Source of the DNA: Microbacterium oxydans
GTDB taxonomy: Bacteria; Actinomycetota; Actinomycetes; Actinomycetales; Microbacteriaceae
Length of the DNA: 64,000 bases
Direction: 5' to 3'
Assembly (NCBI RefSeq): GCF_000956405.1
Contig: NZ_JYIV01000012.1
Location: forward strand, 1-64,000
The stretch's first letter is position 1. Each line of letters begins with the position of its first letter. Made by a program: the position numbers and the translations under genes. The notes beneath the pieces are model-generated. The model was not told where the DNA came from and made no database searches. It saw only the letters and a list, made by a program, of their open reading frames with translations. Positions 16,579-25,018 of the stretch are shown piece by piece.

Positions 16579-18450
16579 ATGCAGTTCCACCACCACGGCT
16601 ATGTGTCCGCTGACCCGCGTGTGCAGGACGCGGCCGGCATCGGCGCAGCCCGCCCCACCGACCTCCCTGACGAGATCGACGTGCTCATCGTCGGATCGGG
16701 GCCTGCAGGAATGCTGCTGGCCGCCCAGATGGCGCAGTACCCCGAGATCTCCACCCGCATCATCGAGAAGCGCGACGGCCGCCTCCCGCTCGGACAGGCC
16801 GACGGCATCCAGCCGCGCAGCGTCGAGACGTTCCAGGCGTTCGGGTTCGCCGAGCGGATCATCGCCGAGGCCTACAACATCGGCTGGATGAACTTCTGGG
16901 GTCCGGACCCCGACAAGCGCGACGAGATCGTCCGCACCTCCCGGACGGCCGACTACGCCTACGACATCTGCGAGTTCCCGCACCTCATCGTGAACCAGGC
17001 GCGCGTGCTCGACTACTTCGCCGAGGCCGCGGCCAACGGCCCGGGGCGGATCGTGCCCGACTACGGGATCGAGTTCACCGGGCTCACGGTCCACGACGAG
17101 GGGGAGTACCCGGTCGAGGTGGGGATCCGCTACATCGCCGGTGAGCGCGCGGGGGAAGAACGCACGATCCATGCGAAGTTCGTCGCCGGGTGCGACGGTG
17201 CACGCAGCGGTGTGCGACAGGCGATCGGCCGCACGCATGTCGGCGCCTCCGCCGCGCATGCCTGGGGTGTGATGGACGTGCTCGTGAACACCGACTTCCC
17301 GGACTGGCGCACCAAGTGCGCCATCAACTCGGAGGCGGGCAACATCCTGCACATCCCGCGCGAGGGCGGATACCTCTCGCGCATGTACATCGACCTCGGC
17401 GAGGTCGCGGAGGACGACGACCACCGGGTGCGCCAGACGCCCATCGAGGAGATCATCCGTCGCGCCAACGCGATCCTGCACCCCTACACGCTCGACGTGC
17501 GGGAGGTCGCTTGGCACAGCGTGTACGAGGTTGGCCACCGCGTGACCGACGGCTTCGACGATGTGATCGACGGCTCCGGCCGCACACCCCGCGTGTTCCT
17601 CACCGGCGACGCCTGCCACACCCACAGCGCCAAGGCCGGCCAGGGCATGAACGTGTCCATGCAGGACGGCTTCAACCTCGGCTGGAAGCTGGGGTCGGTC
17701 CTCACCGGCCGTGCCCCCGAAGCGCTCCTGGCCACGTACGGTGCCGAGCGGCGCCCGGTCGCTCAACAGCTGATCGACTTCGACCGCGAATGGTCGAGCC
17801 TGATGGCCCGCAAGCCCGAGGAGATCTCCGACCCCAACGAGCTCGCCACGTATTACCTCGCAACGGCCGAGTTCCCGTCCGGGTTCATGACGCAGTACAC
17901 GTCCTCCATGATCACCGGGACCGACGCGCACCAGGCGCTGGCCGCGGGCTACCCCCTGGGCAAGCGGTTCAAGTCGGCCGAGGTCGTGCGCGTCGGCGAC
18001 GGCAACGTGGTGCACCTCGGACACCACGCGAAGGCCGACGGGCGCTGGCGCGTGTACGCATTCGGCGACCGCACCGGCGAAGCACTCGCCGCATGGGCGG
18101 AGCAGGCCGCTCCGCTGTTCGCGCGCTTCACTCCGGCGGATGCCGACGTCGATGCGATCTTCGACGTCAAGGCCGTCTACCAGCAGCCCTTCGAGGAGGT
18201 CGAGGTCACCTCGGCACCCGAGCTGTTCCAGCCGAAGACCGGCCCGCTCGGGCTCACCGACTGGGAGAAGGTCTACGCGGCGGGCCCCAGCAAGTGGACG
18301 GAGACCGACATCTTCGCAGCGCGAGAGCTGTCGCGCGACGGCGTGGTGGTCGTGGTGCGCCCCGACCAGTACGTGGCGGCGATCCTGCCCTTGGACGACA
18401 CGGCCGAGCTCTCCGAGTTCCTCGAGGGGGCGCTGCTCCCGGCACGATGA
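16579..18450 (+). CDS. FAD-dependent aromatic monooxygenase (3-hydroxybenzoate 4-hydroxylase / phenol hydroxylase family)
   Basis: A 623-residue class-A flavoprotein hydroxylase. The FAD Rossmann motif DVLIVGSGPAGML is at residues 34-46, the substrate-side loop RSVETFQAFGF follows, then the mid DG motif (VAGCDGARSGVRQ) and the second FAD motif FLTGDACHTHSAKAGQGMNVSMQDGFNLGWKLG. The C-terminal region from about residue 450 fits the thioredoxin-like domain of phenol 2-monooxygenase and MobA. Length and organisation favour MobA-like 3-hydroxybenzoate 4-hydroxylase, but other phenols are possible. NADPH and O2 are the expected co-substrates. Divergent from its likely IclR regulator. Confidence 0.85.
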   Translation: MQFHHHGYVSADPRVQDAAGIGAARPTDLPDEIDVLIVGSGPAGMLLAAQMAQYPEISTRIIEKRDGRLPLGQADGIQPRSVETFQAFGFAERIIAEAYNIGWMNFWGPDPDKRDEIVRTSRTADYAYDICEFPHLIVNQARVLDYFAEAAANGPGRIVPDYGIEFTGLTVHDEGEYPVEVGIRYIAGERAGEERTIHAKFVAGCDGARSGVRQAIGRTHVGASAAHAWGVMDVLVNTDFPDWRTKCAINSEAGNILHIPREGGYLSRMYIDLGEVAEDDDHRVRQTPIEEIIRRANAILHPYTLDVREVAWHSVYEVGHRVTDGFDDVIDGSGRTPRVFLTGDACHTHSAKAGQGMNVSMQDGFNLGWKLGSVLTGRAPEALLATYGAERRPVAQQLIDFDREWSSLMARKPEEISDPNELATYYLATAEFPSGFMTQYTSSMITGTDAHQALAAGYPLGKRFKSAEVVRVGDGNVVHLGHHAKADGRWRVYAFGDRTGEALAAWAEQAAPLFARFTPADADVDAIFDVKAVYQQPFEEVEVTSAPELFQPKTGPLGLTDWEKVYAAGPSKWTETDIFAARELSRDGVVVVVRPDQYVAAILPLDDTAELSEFLEGALLPAR

Positions 18451-18458
18451 GCCGAGGG

Positions 18459-18484
18459 CTCGACATGACACGTGTCACGTCGAG
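18459..18484. promoter_or_regulatory. 26-bp palindrome upstream of the ABC/two-component operon
   Basis: A gapless dyad centred on TGACACGTGTCA (18466-18477) whose flanks CTCGAC/GTCGAG extend the symmetry to 26 bp with one mismatched pair. It lies 52 nt upstream of the ABC ATPase start. Absence of a loop argues for a protein-binding site rather than a terminator. TGACA/TGTCA half sites fit DesR/NarL-type response regulators, and such a regulator is encoded in the operon, so autoregulation is plausible. Confidence 0.6.
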
Positions 18485-18536
18485 GAGATGACACCGCCCT
18501 CCGGAATCCTCGTCGGACTCGGGCGAGGCTGGAGGC

Positions 18537-19511
18537 ATGGACAACACCTCCGTGGACGGATCGGCGACGCGGGTCACCGCGCGACCGGCTTCCGCTGCCC
18601 TCACCGATGACCCCGTGGTGCTCGAACTCAGCGCCGTGAAACGACACTTCGGCGCCGGGGAGCGCCGTGTGCAGGCGGTGGACGGGGTCGACCTGTCCAT
18701 CCGGCGGGGCGAGGTCGTGGCGCTGCTGGGGCCGAACGGAGCGGGCAAGACGACCACGCTCGACATGCTGCTGGGACTCACCGAGCCGAGCAGTGGCGCA
18801 GTGCGGGTGCTCGGTGTCGCACCGCAGCGCGCCACCGCGAGCGGGGCGATCGGCGCCGTGCTTCAGACGGGCGGATTGCTGGGGGACCTCACCGTCGGGG
18901 AGACCGTGCGCCTCATCGCCTCCCTCTACGGAGACGACGCACGCGGCAGGGTCGACGAGGTCATGGCACGCGCCGACCTCACCGCACTCGCCCGCCGACG
19001 GGTGTCGAAGTGCTCGGGCGGCGAGCAGCAGCGCGTGAAGTTCGCGCTCGCGATGATCTCCGACCCCGACATCCTGGTGCTCGACGAGCCGACGGCGGGC
19101 ATGGACGTCACGGCCCGCCGCCATTTCTGGGACGTGATGCGCGCGGATGCCGATGCCGGACGCACGATCGTCTTCGCCACCCACTACCTCGAAGAGGCGG
19201 AGCAGTTCGCCCGGCGGACCGTCGTGATGCATCGCGGAACGGTCGTCGCAGACGCCCCCACCGCGCTGCTGCGCGCCAGCCTCGGAGAGCGGACGGTGTC
19301 CGCGACGGTCGACCACAGCCCGACCGTGCTCGTCGCGGCTCTGAACGCCACGGACGGGATCGCCGCCGTGCGGGTGGACGGAGATCGTCTCAGTCTGCGC
19401 GCGACGGACTCCGATGCGGCAGCCCGGATCCTCCTCGACGGCGGCGCCCACGACCTGGAGATCGCCGCTCCCACCCTCGAAACCGCCTTCACTGCTCTGA
19501 CGGAGAACTGA
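18537..19511 (+). CDS. ABC transporter ATP-binding protein (ABC-2 export type)
   Basis: ATPase subunit of an exporter or immunity-type ABC system. The 324-residue protein has Walker A GPNGAGKTTT, Q-loop LQTGGLLGDL, signature CSGGEQQRV (first residue C rather than the usual L or V), Walker B LVLDEPTAGMD and the H-loop ATHYLEEAE. Residues about 240-324 form an extra C-terminal domain common in drug-export ATPases of the DrrA/CcmA type. The SD is weak: GGAGG sits 1 nt from the ATG and GAGG at 18525-18528 is better placed. One nt separates it from its permease gene. Confidence 0.93.
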   Translation: MDNTSVDGSATRVTARPASAALTDDPVVLELSAVKRHFGAGERRVQAVDGVDLSIRRGEVVALLGPNGAGKTTTLDMLLGLTEPSSGAVRVLGVAPQRATASGAIGAVLQTGGLLGDLTVGETVRLIASLYGDDARGRVDEVMARADLTALARRRVSKCSGGEQQRVKFALAMISDPDILVLDEPTAGMDVTARRHFWDVMRADADAGRTIVFATHYLEEAEQFARRTVVMHRGTVVADAPTALLRASLGERTVSATVDHSPTVLVAALNATDGIAAVRVDGDRLSLRATDSDAAARILLDGGAHDLEIAAPTLETAFTALTEN

Positions 19512-19512
19512 C

Positions 19513-20268
19513 ATGCTCGTCTCACCCACCATGCTGCGCATCGAAGGCATCCGCCAGCTGCGCAACCCCTACACGCTCGCGTTCACCCTGGCGATGCCGG
19601 TTGCGATGTACCTGCTGTTCGGCGCCGGGATGGGATACGGATCGCTCTCGGCCGGCCACGGGAACGTCTCGTTCTACGTGATGACCTCGATGGCCGCGTA
19701 CGGCACCGCTGTCGCGATGAGCTCGCTCACCTCGCTCGCGGCGACCGAGGCGAAGCAGGGGTGGGGGCGGCAGCTCGCGATGACCCCGCTCACCACTGCG
19801 GGGTATGCGCTCACCAAGCTGCTCACTGCCGTGTCCTTCGCCGCGCTCGCCCTGGTCGCGGTGTTCGCGGCAGGGATGATGACCGGTGCTCAGGCCGAGG
19901 ACGCCTGGCGGTGGGTCGCGACGGCGGGCATCATCCTCGGGATCGGTCTCATGTACGGACTGTTCGGCCTCGGGGTGGGGCTCTTCTTCAGCTCTGATTC
20001 GGCCGCAGCACTCGCCTCCATCTCGATGACGTTCTTCGCGTTCTTCGGCAACGTATTCATGCCCCTCGACGGGGTGATGCTCGACATCGCCCGGTTCACC
20101 CCTCTCTACGGTTTCGTCGCGCTGAGCCGTTGGCCTCTCACCGACGGGGTGCTCACGACGGGGCAGACCGACCCGCTGTGGATGCTGTTCCTGAACGTGG
20201 CCGTCTGGCTCGCTCTGTTCGCGCTCCTCGTCGCGATGGGGATGAAGCGCTCGCGGGCGCGGCAGTAG
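19513..20268 (+). CDS. ABC-2 type permease
   Basis: The 251-residue membrane partner of the preceding ATPase, with about six predicted helices (segments near residues 15-35, 55-75, 100-125, 135-160, 165-190 and 220-245). It begins with a short cytoplasmic helix, MLRIEGIRQLRNPYT, typical of the family. The substrate is unknown; in similar operons with a DesK/NarL pair such exporters move drugs, lipids or antimicrobial peptides. A 28-nt gap leads to the histidine kinase. Confidence 0.88.
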   Translation: MLVSPTMLRIEGIRQLRNPYTLAFTLAMPVAMYLLFGAGMGYGSLSAGHGNVSFYVMTSMAAYGTAVAMSSLTSLAATEAKQGWGRQLAMTPLTTAGYALTKLLTAVSFAALALVAVFAAGMMTGAQAEDAWRWVATAGIILGIGLMYGLFGLGVGLFFSSDSAAALASISMTFFAFFGNVFMPLDGVMLDIARFTPLYGFVALSRWPLTDGVLTTGQTDPLWMLFLNVAVWLALFALLVAMGMKRSRARQ

Positions 20269-20296
20269 TGGCACGCCGCGACAGTAGGTTGGACGG

Positions 20297-21406
20297 ATGA
20301 CCCCGCACGAGAAGCGCACGTCGAACCGCGCCACGGGAAAGGATCCGTGGGCGCGGTTCGGCTGGCTGATGGCTGTGGTCTGGCTGGTGTTCCTCGTCTA
20401 TCCCGTGATCGCCTTGCTCGGTTCGGAGGCGCCCCTCGCCTGGGTGGTGGTGGGCTGGTCGGCGCTGGTGGCCTTCGTCGTGCTGTACGTCACCGGCTTC
20501 ATGCACGGCATGCGCGGCGGTGGCGGGCTGGGGCGCCCTCCGTCGAAGCGGCAGTGGGTCACCTTCGCCGCGCTCATCGTCTGCGCCCTGATCTCGGTGC
20601 CGGCGGAAGGCGGCTCGGCGCTCAGCTTCCTGCCGTTCATCATGTCGTTCGCGTCCTACGGTCTGACGCGCGTCTGGCACTGGATCACGACGATCGCGGC
20701 GGTCACCGTGACCGCGCTCTGCGTGTTCCTGCTGCCCGGCGGACTGAGCTATCTGTCGGTGCTCGCGATCGTCGCACTGCTGGGCGTGGTCAACACGGTG
20801 TCGACGTGGCTCATCCTGCGTTCGGCCGAGGCGGAGCGGCTCGGCCTCGAACTGGCGACGAGCGAGGGACGCGAAGCCGTGGCCCGCGATGTGCACGACC
20901 TGATCGGGCATTCGCTGACGGTGGTCGGTCTCAAGGCCCAGCTGGTGCGGAGGCTGATGGACTCCGACCCAGAACGCGCCAGGGCCGAGCTCGCAGACAT
21001 CGAGCGGCTGACGGCCGAGGCGATCGCCGGAGTCCGTTCGACGGTTGCCGGGGCGCGGGCGACGACCCTCGTCGAGCAGCTCGCGTCCACCCGCGACTCG
21101 TTCCGCGCCGCCGACATCGAGGTCCGGATCGAGGGTGAGCCGGAGGCGCTGTCGCCGGTGCAGGCGATCACCGCGAGCTGGATCCTCCGCGAGGCGACGA
21201 CCAATGTCCTGCGGCATTCGCGGGCGCACACCGTGCGGGTGCTCCTGCTGCCGGGGAGGCTCGCGGTGGAGGACGACGGGGTGGGCATCGCGACCGCCGA
21301 GGGCAACGGCATCCGCGGCATGCGGGAGCGTGCGGCGGCCGCGGGGGCGGCCTTCGCCCTCGGCCCGAGCGAGACGGGCGGAACGCGCGTGGAGGTGACC
21401 TGGTGA
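20297..21406 (+). CDS. Sensor histidine kinase, DesK/NarX-like (HisKA_3)
   Basis: The 369-residue kinase has four to five N-terminal membrane helices (to about residue 180) and almost no extracellular domain, so it probably senses the membrane or its own transporter. The phospho-acceptor His is H200 in ARDVHDLIGHSLTVV. HATPase motifs follow: EATTNVLRHS (N box), VEDDGVGI and GIRGMRERAAA (G boxes). The GTGA overlap with the response regulator confirms the pair. Confidence 0.93.
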   Translation: MTPHEKRTSNRATGKDPWARFGWLMAVVWLVFLVYPVIALLGSEAPLAWVVVGWSALVAFVVLYVTGFMHGMRGGGGLGRPPSKRQWVTFAALIVCALISVPAEGGSALSFLPFIMSFASYGLTRVWHWITTIAAVTVTALCVFLLPGGLSYLSVLAIVALLGVVNTVSTWLILRSAEAERLGLELATSEGREAVARDVHDLIGHSLTVVGLKAQLVRRLMDSDPERARAELADIERLTAEAIAGVRSTVAGARATTLVEQLASTRDSFRAADIEVRIEGEPEALSPVQAITASWILREATTNVLRHSRAHTVRVLLLPGRLAVEDDGVGIATAEGNGIRGMRERAAAAGAAFALGPSETGGTRVEVTW

Positions 21407-22029
21407 ACATGCGTGGCGAGGGCTCGATCCGATTGCTGATCGCCGACGATCAGGCGCTCGTGCGCGGCGCGCTCGGTGCGCTGCTCGACCTCGAGCCCGA
21501 CCTGGCCGTGGTCGGCATGGCCTCGGACGGCGCGGAGGCCGTGCGGCTGGCCGAGGAGCTCCACCCCGACGTGTGTCTGATGGACATCCAGATGCCGGGC
21601 ATGGACGGCGTGGAGGCGACCCGACGGATCAGGGAGGTGAGCGCGGGGACGCGCATCCTCGTGGTCACGACCTTCGCGCGCCCCGGCTATCTGCGCTCCG
21701 CGTTGGACTCCGGTGCGAGCGGATTCATCGTCAAGGACACCCCAGCCGAGACACTCGCCGACGCCGTCCGCCGTGTGCACTCGGGGCTGCGGGTCCTGGA
21801 TCCGGCGCTCGCCGCCGACAGCCTGTTCGACGGAGCGAACCCGCTCAGCGATCGGGAACGCCAGGTGCTGCGACTCGCCGCGGACGGACGCTCGGCGGCC
21901 GCGATCGCCGCCGAGGTGTTCCTGTCGGCCGGCACCGTGCGCAACCACCTGTCCGCCGCCATCGGCAAGACCGGGGCTGCCAACCGAGCACAGGCGGTGC
22001 GTATCGCGCTCGACAAGGGGTGGATCTGA
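21403..22029 (+). CDS. NarL/FixJ-family response regulator
   Basis: The 208-residue partner of the kinase: receiver domain at residues 8-125 with acidic pair D15-D16, phospho-site D61 (CLMDIQMPGMDG) and conserved Lys in VKDTPAE; LuxR-type HTH at about 143-205 (LSDRERQVLRLAADGRS ... GTVRNHLSAAIGK). The GTG start is coupled to the kinase stop. It probably controls its own ABC operon through the palindrome at 18459-18484. Confidence 0.94.
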   Translation: MNMRGEGSIRLLIADDQALVRGALGALLDLEPDLAVVGMASDGAEAVRLAEELHPDVCLMDIQMPGMDGVEATRRIREVSAGTRILVVTTFARPGYLRSALDSGASGFIVKDTPAETLADAVRRVHSGLRVLDPALAADSLFDGANPLSDRERQVLRLAADGRSAAAIAAEVFLSAGTVRNHLSAAIGKTGAANRAQAVRIALDKGWI

Positions 22030-22057
22030 CTCCGAGGATCGCGGCGGTGCGATCCAG

Positions 22058-22097
22058 GTGTCGGTGTCGATGCGGTGTCGGTGGCCCCGCGTACTGT
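22058..22097 (+). promoter_or_regulatory. PafBC/RecA-NDp-like DNA-damage promoter with duplicated recognition 9-mer
   Basis: GTGTCGGTG (22075-22083), eight bases, then TACTGT (22092-22097) matches the actinobacterial damage promoter TTGTCRGTG-N8-TANNNT at 8 of 9 upstream positions with a full -10. A second identical GTGTCGGTG lies exactly 17 bp upstream (22058-22066). It drives the VOC gene at 22139 with a leader of roughly 35 nt that includes AAGGAG. The motif is established in mycobacteria; its role here is inferred. Confidence 0.65.
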
Positions 22098-22138
22098 GAG
22101 CATCGACGGGCGAGGGAGCCCGACAGAAGGAGTGCACG

Positions 22139-22513
22139 ATGGACTGGAAGATCGAACTCATCTTCGTACCGGTGACCGATGTGGACCGGTCCAAGGAGTT
22201 CTACGAGAGGATCGGCTTCAACGCCGATCACGACCAGACGCCCGTCGAGGGGCTGCGCTTCGTGCAGATGACACCGCCGGGGTCCGCCTGCTCGATCGCG
22301 TTCGGCACCGGGCTGGGCATCGAACTCGAGCCGGGGCAGCAGAACACGATCCAGGTGGTGGTGCCCGATGCCGACGAGGCACTCGCGCATCTGCAGGGGC
22401 TCGGCGTCGAGGCACGTGGCGTCGAGGACCTCGACTGGGGACGGTTCGTATCGTTCGACGATCCGGACGGGAACACCTGGACGTTGCAGGAGCTGCCCGA
22501 CTACGCCGCCTAG
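22139..22513 (+). CDS. VOC-superfamily protein (glyoxalase/bleomycin-resistance fold)
   Basis: A 124-residue single VOC domain repeat pair: IELIFVPVTDVDRSKEFYERIGF starts the first beta-alpha-beta-beta-beta unit and ends FDDPDGNTWTLQELP. Such proteins are metal-dependent isomerases, glyoxalase relatives or drug-binding resistance proteins; the substrate is unknown. A good AAGGAG SD precedes the ATG. A DNA-damage-type promoter upstream makes a role in handling a genotoxic compound worth considering, but that is speculation. Confidence 0.85.
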   Translation: MDWKIELIFVPVTDVDRSKEFYERIGFNADHDQTPVEGLRFVQMTPPGSACSIAFGTGLGIELEPGQQNTIQVVVPDADEALAHLQGLGVEARGVEDLDWGRFVSFDDPDGNTWTLQELPDYAA

Positions 22514-22537
22514 GGGTCTGGCAGCGCGCCTGCTCCG

Positions 22538-22930
22538 CTACGAAGGGTCCGCGACCACTTCGATCTTGAAGCCGGAAGCGTTCGCGAGCCAGCCCGCGTA
22601 GTGCTGCTCACCCCCGGCGTGCGGGTAGCGTTCCGCATACAGCGGTCGCCAGCCGTGGCGCTCGGCCTCGGCCATCAGCGCGTCCACCGCGGTGCGATCA
22701 CCGCCCTGGAAAGCCAGATGGTTGAGGCCGGCGCGTCGACGGTCGTGCGCGGAGCTCGACAGATTCGGAGACATCGTGATCGTGAGATAAGTGCCCCCTG
22801 CGGCCCAGGACTCGCCCCCGCTCCACTCGCTCGCGAGGGAGAATCCCACCCGCTCGAGGACCCAGCGCCACTCGGCGCGCACCTCATCGAGATCGGCGAT
22901 CCACAGCTCGACGTGATGGAGACCAGGCAT
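22538..22930 (-). CDS. VOC-family protein
   Basis: A 130-residue glyoxalase-fold protein: LHHVELWIADLDEVRAEWRWVLERVGF at the N-terminus, GLNHLAFQG in the second half and ASGFKIEVVAD at the end, giving a metal-site-like pattern of His and Glu. Not closely similar to the VOC protein encoded just downstream on the other strand (convergent, 24-nt gap). A CAGAAT hexamer 6 nt before the ATG suggests a leaderless transcript. Substrate unknown. Confidence 0.85.
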   Translation of the reverse strand: MPGLHHVELWIADLDEVRAEWRWVLERVGFSLASEWSGGESWAAGGTYLTITMSPNLSSSAHDRRRAGLNHLAFQGGDRTAVDALMAEAERHGWRPLYAERYPHAGGEQHYAGWLANASGFKIEVVADPS

Positions 22931-22985
22931 CGTCCGATTCTGTCATTCACCTCGCGGTCACGGTCCGGTCATCCGGCGGCCGTAG

Positions 22986-23011
22986 CTTTCGACGCGCCAC
23001 GTCGTCGAAAG
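22986..23011 (+). promoter_or_regulatory. Inverted repeat touching the ribosome-binding site of the endonuclease gene
   Basis: Arms CTTTCGACG (22986-22994) and CGTCGAAAG (23003-23011) with an 8-nt loop. The second arm includes the AAAG of the AAAGGA Shine-Dalgarno for the ATG at 23024. It may be a DNA operator or an RNA hairpin that limits translation initiation. Confidence 0.45.
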
Positions 23012-23023
23012 GATCTCCTCGTC

Positions 23024-24949
23024 ATGACCTCCGCCTCCCGGCCGAAGCGGGGACTCCTCGCCCTGCTCGGCACCGGCATCGTCCTCGCCGGTCTCCTCGT
23101 CGTCCCCGCCGCTCAGGCGGCGGACGGGATGCTCACGCTGGATGCTCCGCGCATCGGGGTCGACGAGACGGTCACGTTCTCGTTCGACGCCGGCTCGGCG
23201 GTGCACGACCGCAACTGGATCGGGATCTATCGCGACGGCGCGGTGCCCGGCGGTCCGGCATCCCTGGACTGGCGATACGTCGCCGACCAGACCGGCCAGG
23301 TCACATGGAACCCGTCGAGTCGGGACGGCTGGACCCGCAACTCGGCGACGATGGGCGCGGGCGAGTACGACGTCTACCTTCTCGAAGACGACGGCTACAC
23401 CGTGCTCGCCGGGCCGATCGACCTCACGGTCACAGACGAGGATGCGGGCCAGCCCGTTACACCAGCCGAACCGAAGCCCGAAGTCGATGGGAAGAGCGGC
23501 CTCAACGTTCTCACCTTCAACGTCTGGCACGGCGGCACACAGGTCGCCGACGGAGCTCGGCAGATCGCGGACGTCATCGCGCAGACCGACGCCGACGTGA
23601 CATTCCTCCCCGAGGTGGGTCAGGCGCCCGCTCAGGTCGCCGCCCTGCTCGGCTACCAGCACCTCACCGCCACTGATACCGGGATCGTCTCGCGCTATCC
23701 GATCGTCTCCACCGACACGATCGGCCGCTGGTGGTCCAAGGCTGTCATCGACGTGAACGGATCCGAGGTGGTCGTGTACGGCGGCCACCTGGAATACCGC
23801 TGGTACACCACGTACCTTCCGCGCGGCTACGGCGGGGAGATCCACGGCGACTGGCCCGCAGGGTGGAACACCTGGAACAAGCTCGACGCCCCGGTGACCG
23901 ACGTCGAGGCCATCCTGCGGGCGAACGCACAGTCCGGTCGACCGGCCGCTGCCGCCGAGCTGCTCGCCGACATCGCCTCCGAGCGTACGGCCGGACGGAT
24001 CGCCGTCGTGGGCGGCGACTTCAACGAGCCGCCGTCGCAGGACTGGACCGCCGCCACCGCCGAGCTCTTCGACCACAACGGCGTCGTCGTTCCCTGGCAG
24101 ACGACGCAGACGCTGCTCGACGGTGGCCTGGTCGACGCCTTCCGCACCGTGCACCCCGATCCCGCGGCGAATCCGGGCTTCACGTGGCCGTCGGACAATC
24201 CTCTGTTCCCCACGTCATCTCTGACCTGGGCTCCCGACGCCGATGAGCGCGACCGTATCGACTACATCTTCGCCACGCCGGATGAGCGGCTGGCGATCGA
24301 CGGAGCGAGCGTGGTGGGACCGCAGTCGACGATCGTGCGCAATCAGCGCGTGGTCGACGACAGCGCCGACGCGATCCTGACGCCGGATGTCGTGTGGCCC
24401 TCCGACCACAAGGCGGTGCTCGCGAACTTCACGGTCTGCGACGGCGGGTGCACCACTCCGGAACCCGCACAGCCGGCCGTGGCGCTCGAGTCGGAATCGG
24501 TTGTTGCCGGGGGTGCGGTGACGGTCTCCGGCACCGGCTTCCGCGCCGACACCACGCTGCGGATCGAGCTGCGTTCGACCCCGATCCCGCTCGGTACCGT
24601 GACGACCGACGCGACCGGCGGGTTCCGTGCGACCGTGACCGTTCCCGCCGATACATCGCCAGGCGCCCATCGCATCGTGCTCATCGACCAGGACGGAGTG
24701 GAGACGGCCGCTGCCGTCACCGTCACGGCATCGACCGGGGGAAGTGCGCCCGGTGCGGCTCCGGGTGGTGCTCCCGGTGGGCGGGGAGATGCACGCACCG
24801 GTTCCGGTGCGACGGGGAACGGCAGCCTCGCCACGACAGGAGCTGACAGCACCGCGTTCCTCCTCGCCGGAGCGCTGCTGCTGGCGCTCGGAGGCGGCCT
24901 CGTCATCGCACGGAGGCGTCGGCATCTCGGTGGACGACGTCTCGGATGA
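23024..24949 (+). CDS. Secreted, sortase-anchored endonuclease/exonuclease/phosphatase-family protein
   Basis: A 641-residue exported protein. Signal peptide residues 1-32 end AAQA; a beta-rich domain follows (about 35-135); the EEP (DNase I-like) domain spans about 155-480 with VLTFNVWHGG, VVGGDFNEPPSQDW, DRIDYIFATP and WPSDHKAVLANF carrying the metal and catalytic residues. An Ig-like domain (about 490-570), a Gly/Ala/Pro linker, the sorting signal LATTGADS, a membrane helix and an Arg-rich tail follow. LAxTG is the class E sortase signal of high-GC actinobacteria. It may degrade extracellular DNA or hydrolyse a phosphodiester or phospholipid; the family does not decide. Confidence 0.88.
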   Translation: MTSASRPKRGLLALLGTGIVLAGLLVVPAAQAADGMLTLDAPRIGVDETVTFSFDAGSAVHDRNWIGIYRDGAVPGGPASLDWRYVADQTGQVTWNPSSRDGWTRNSATMGAGEYDVYLLEDDGYTVLAGPIDLTVTDEDAGQPVTPAEPKPEVDGKSGLNVLTFNVWHGGTQVADGARQIADVIAQTDADVTFLPEVGQAPAQVAALLGYQHLTATDTGIVSRYPIVSTDTIGRWWSKAVIDVNGSEVVVYGGHLEYRWYTTYLPRGYGGEIHGDWPAGWNTWNKLDAPVTDVEAILRANAQSGRPAAAAELLADIASERTAGRIAVVGGDFNEPPSQDWTAATAELFDHNGVVVPWQTTQTLLDGGLVDAFRTVHPDPAANPGFTWPSDNPLFPTSSLTWAPDADERDRIDYIFATPDERLAIDGASVVGPQSTIVRNQRVVDDSADAILTPDVVWPSDHKAVLANFTVCDGGCTTPEPAQPAVALESESVVAGGAVTVSGTGFRADTTLRIELRSTPIPLGTVTTDATGGFRATVTVPADTSPGAHRIVLIDQDGVETAAAVTVTASTGGSAPGAAPGGAPGGRGDARTGSGATGNGSLATTGADSTAFLLAGALLLALGGGLVIARRRRHLGGRRLG

Positions 24950-24959
24950 TCGACGGGGG

Positions 24960-24989
24960 TGTCGGCACGACGTGGCCGTCGTGCCGACA
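24960..24989. terminator. Bidirectional terminator
   Basis: Perfect 13-bp arms TGTCGGCACGACG (24960-24972) and CGTCGTGCCGACA (24977-24989) with a TGGC loop, lying between two convergent genes (stops at 24949 and 25019). GGGG and CCCC flanks extend the stem with one bulge. Confidence 0.8.
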
Positions 24990-25018
24990 ACCCCTTGCGA
25001 TGCCGCTGATCCTGCGGG

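Noticed and set aside
16438..18471. 677-residue minus-strand open frame over the monooxygenase
   Set aside because: Antisense shadow of a gene with complete FAD motifs; no recognisable domain and no ribosome site.
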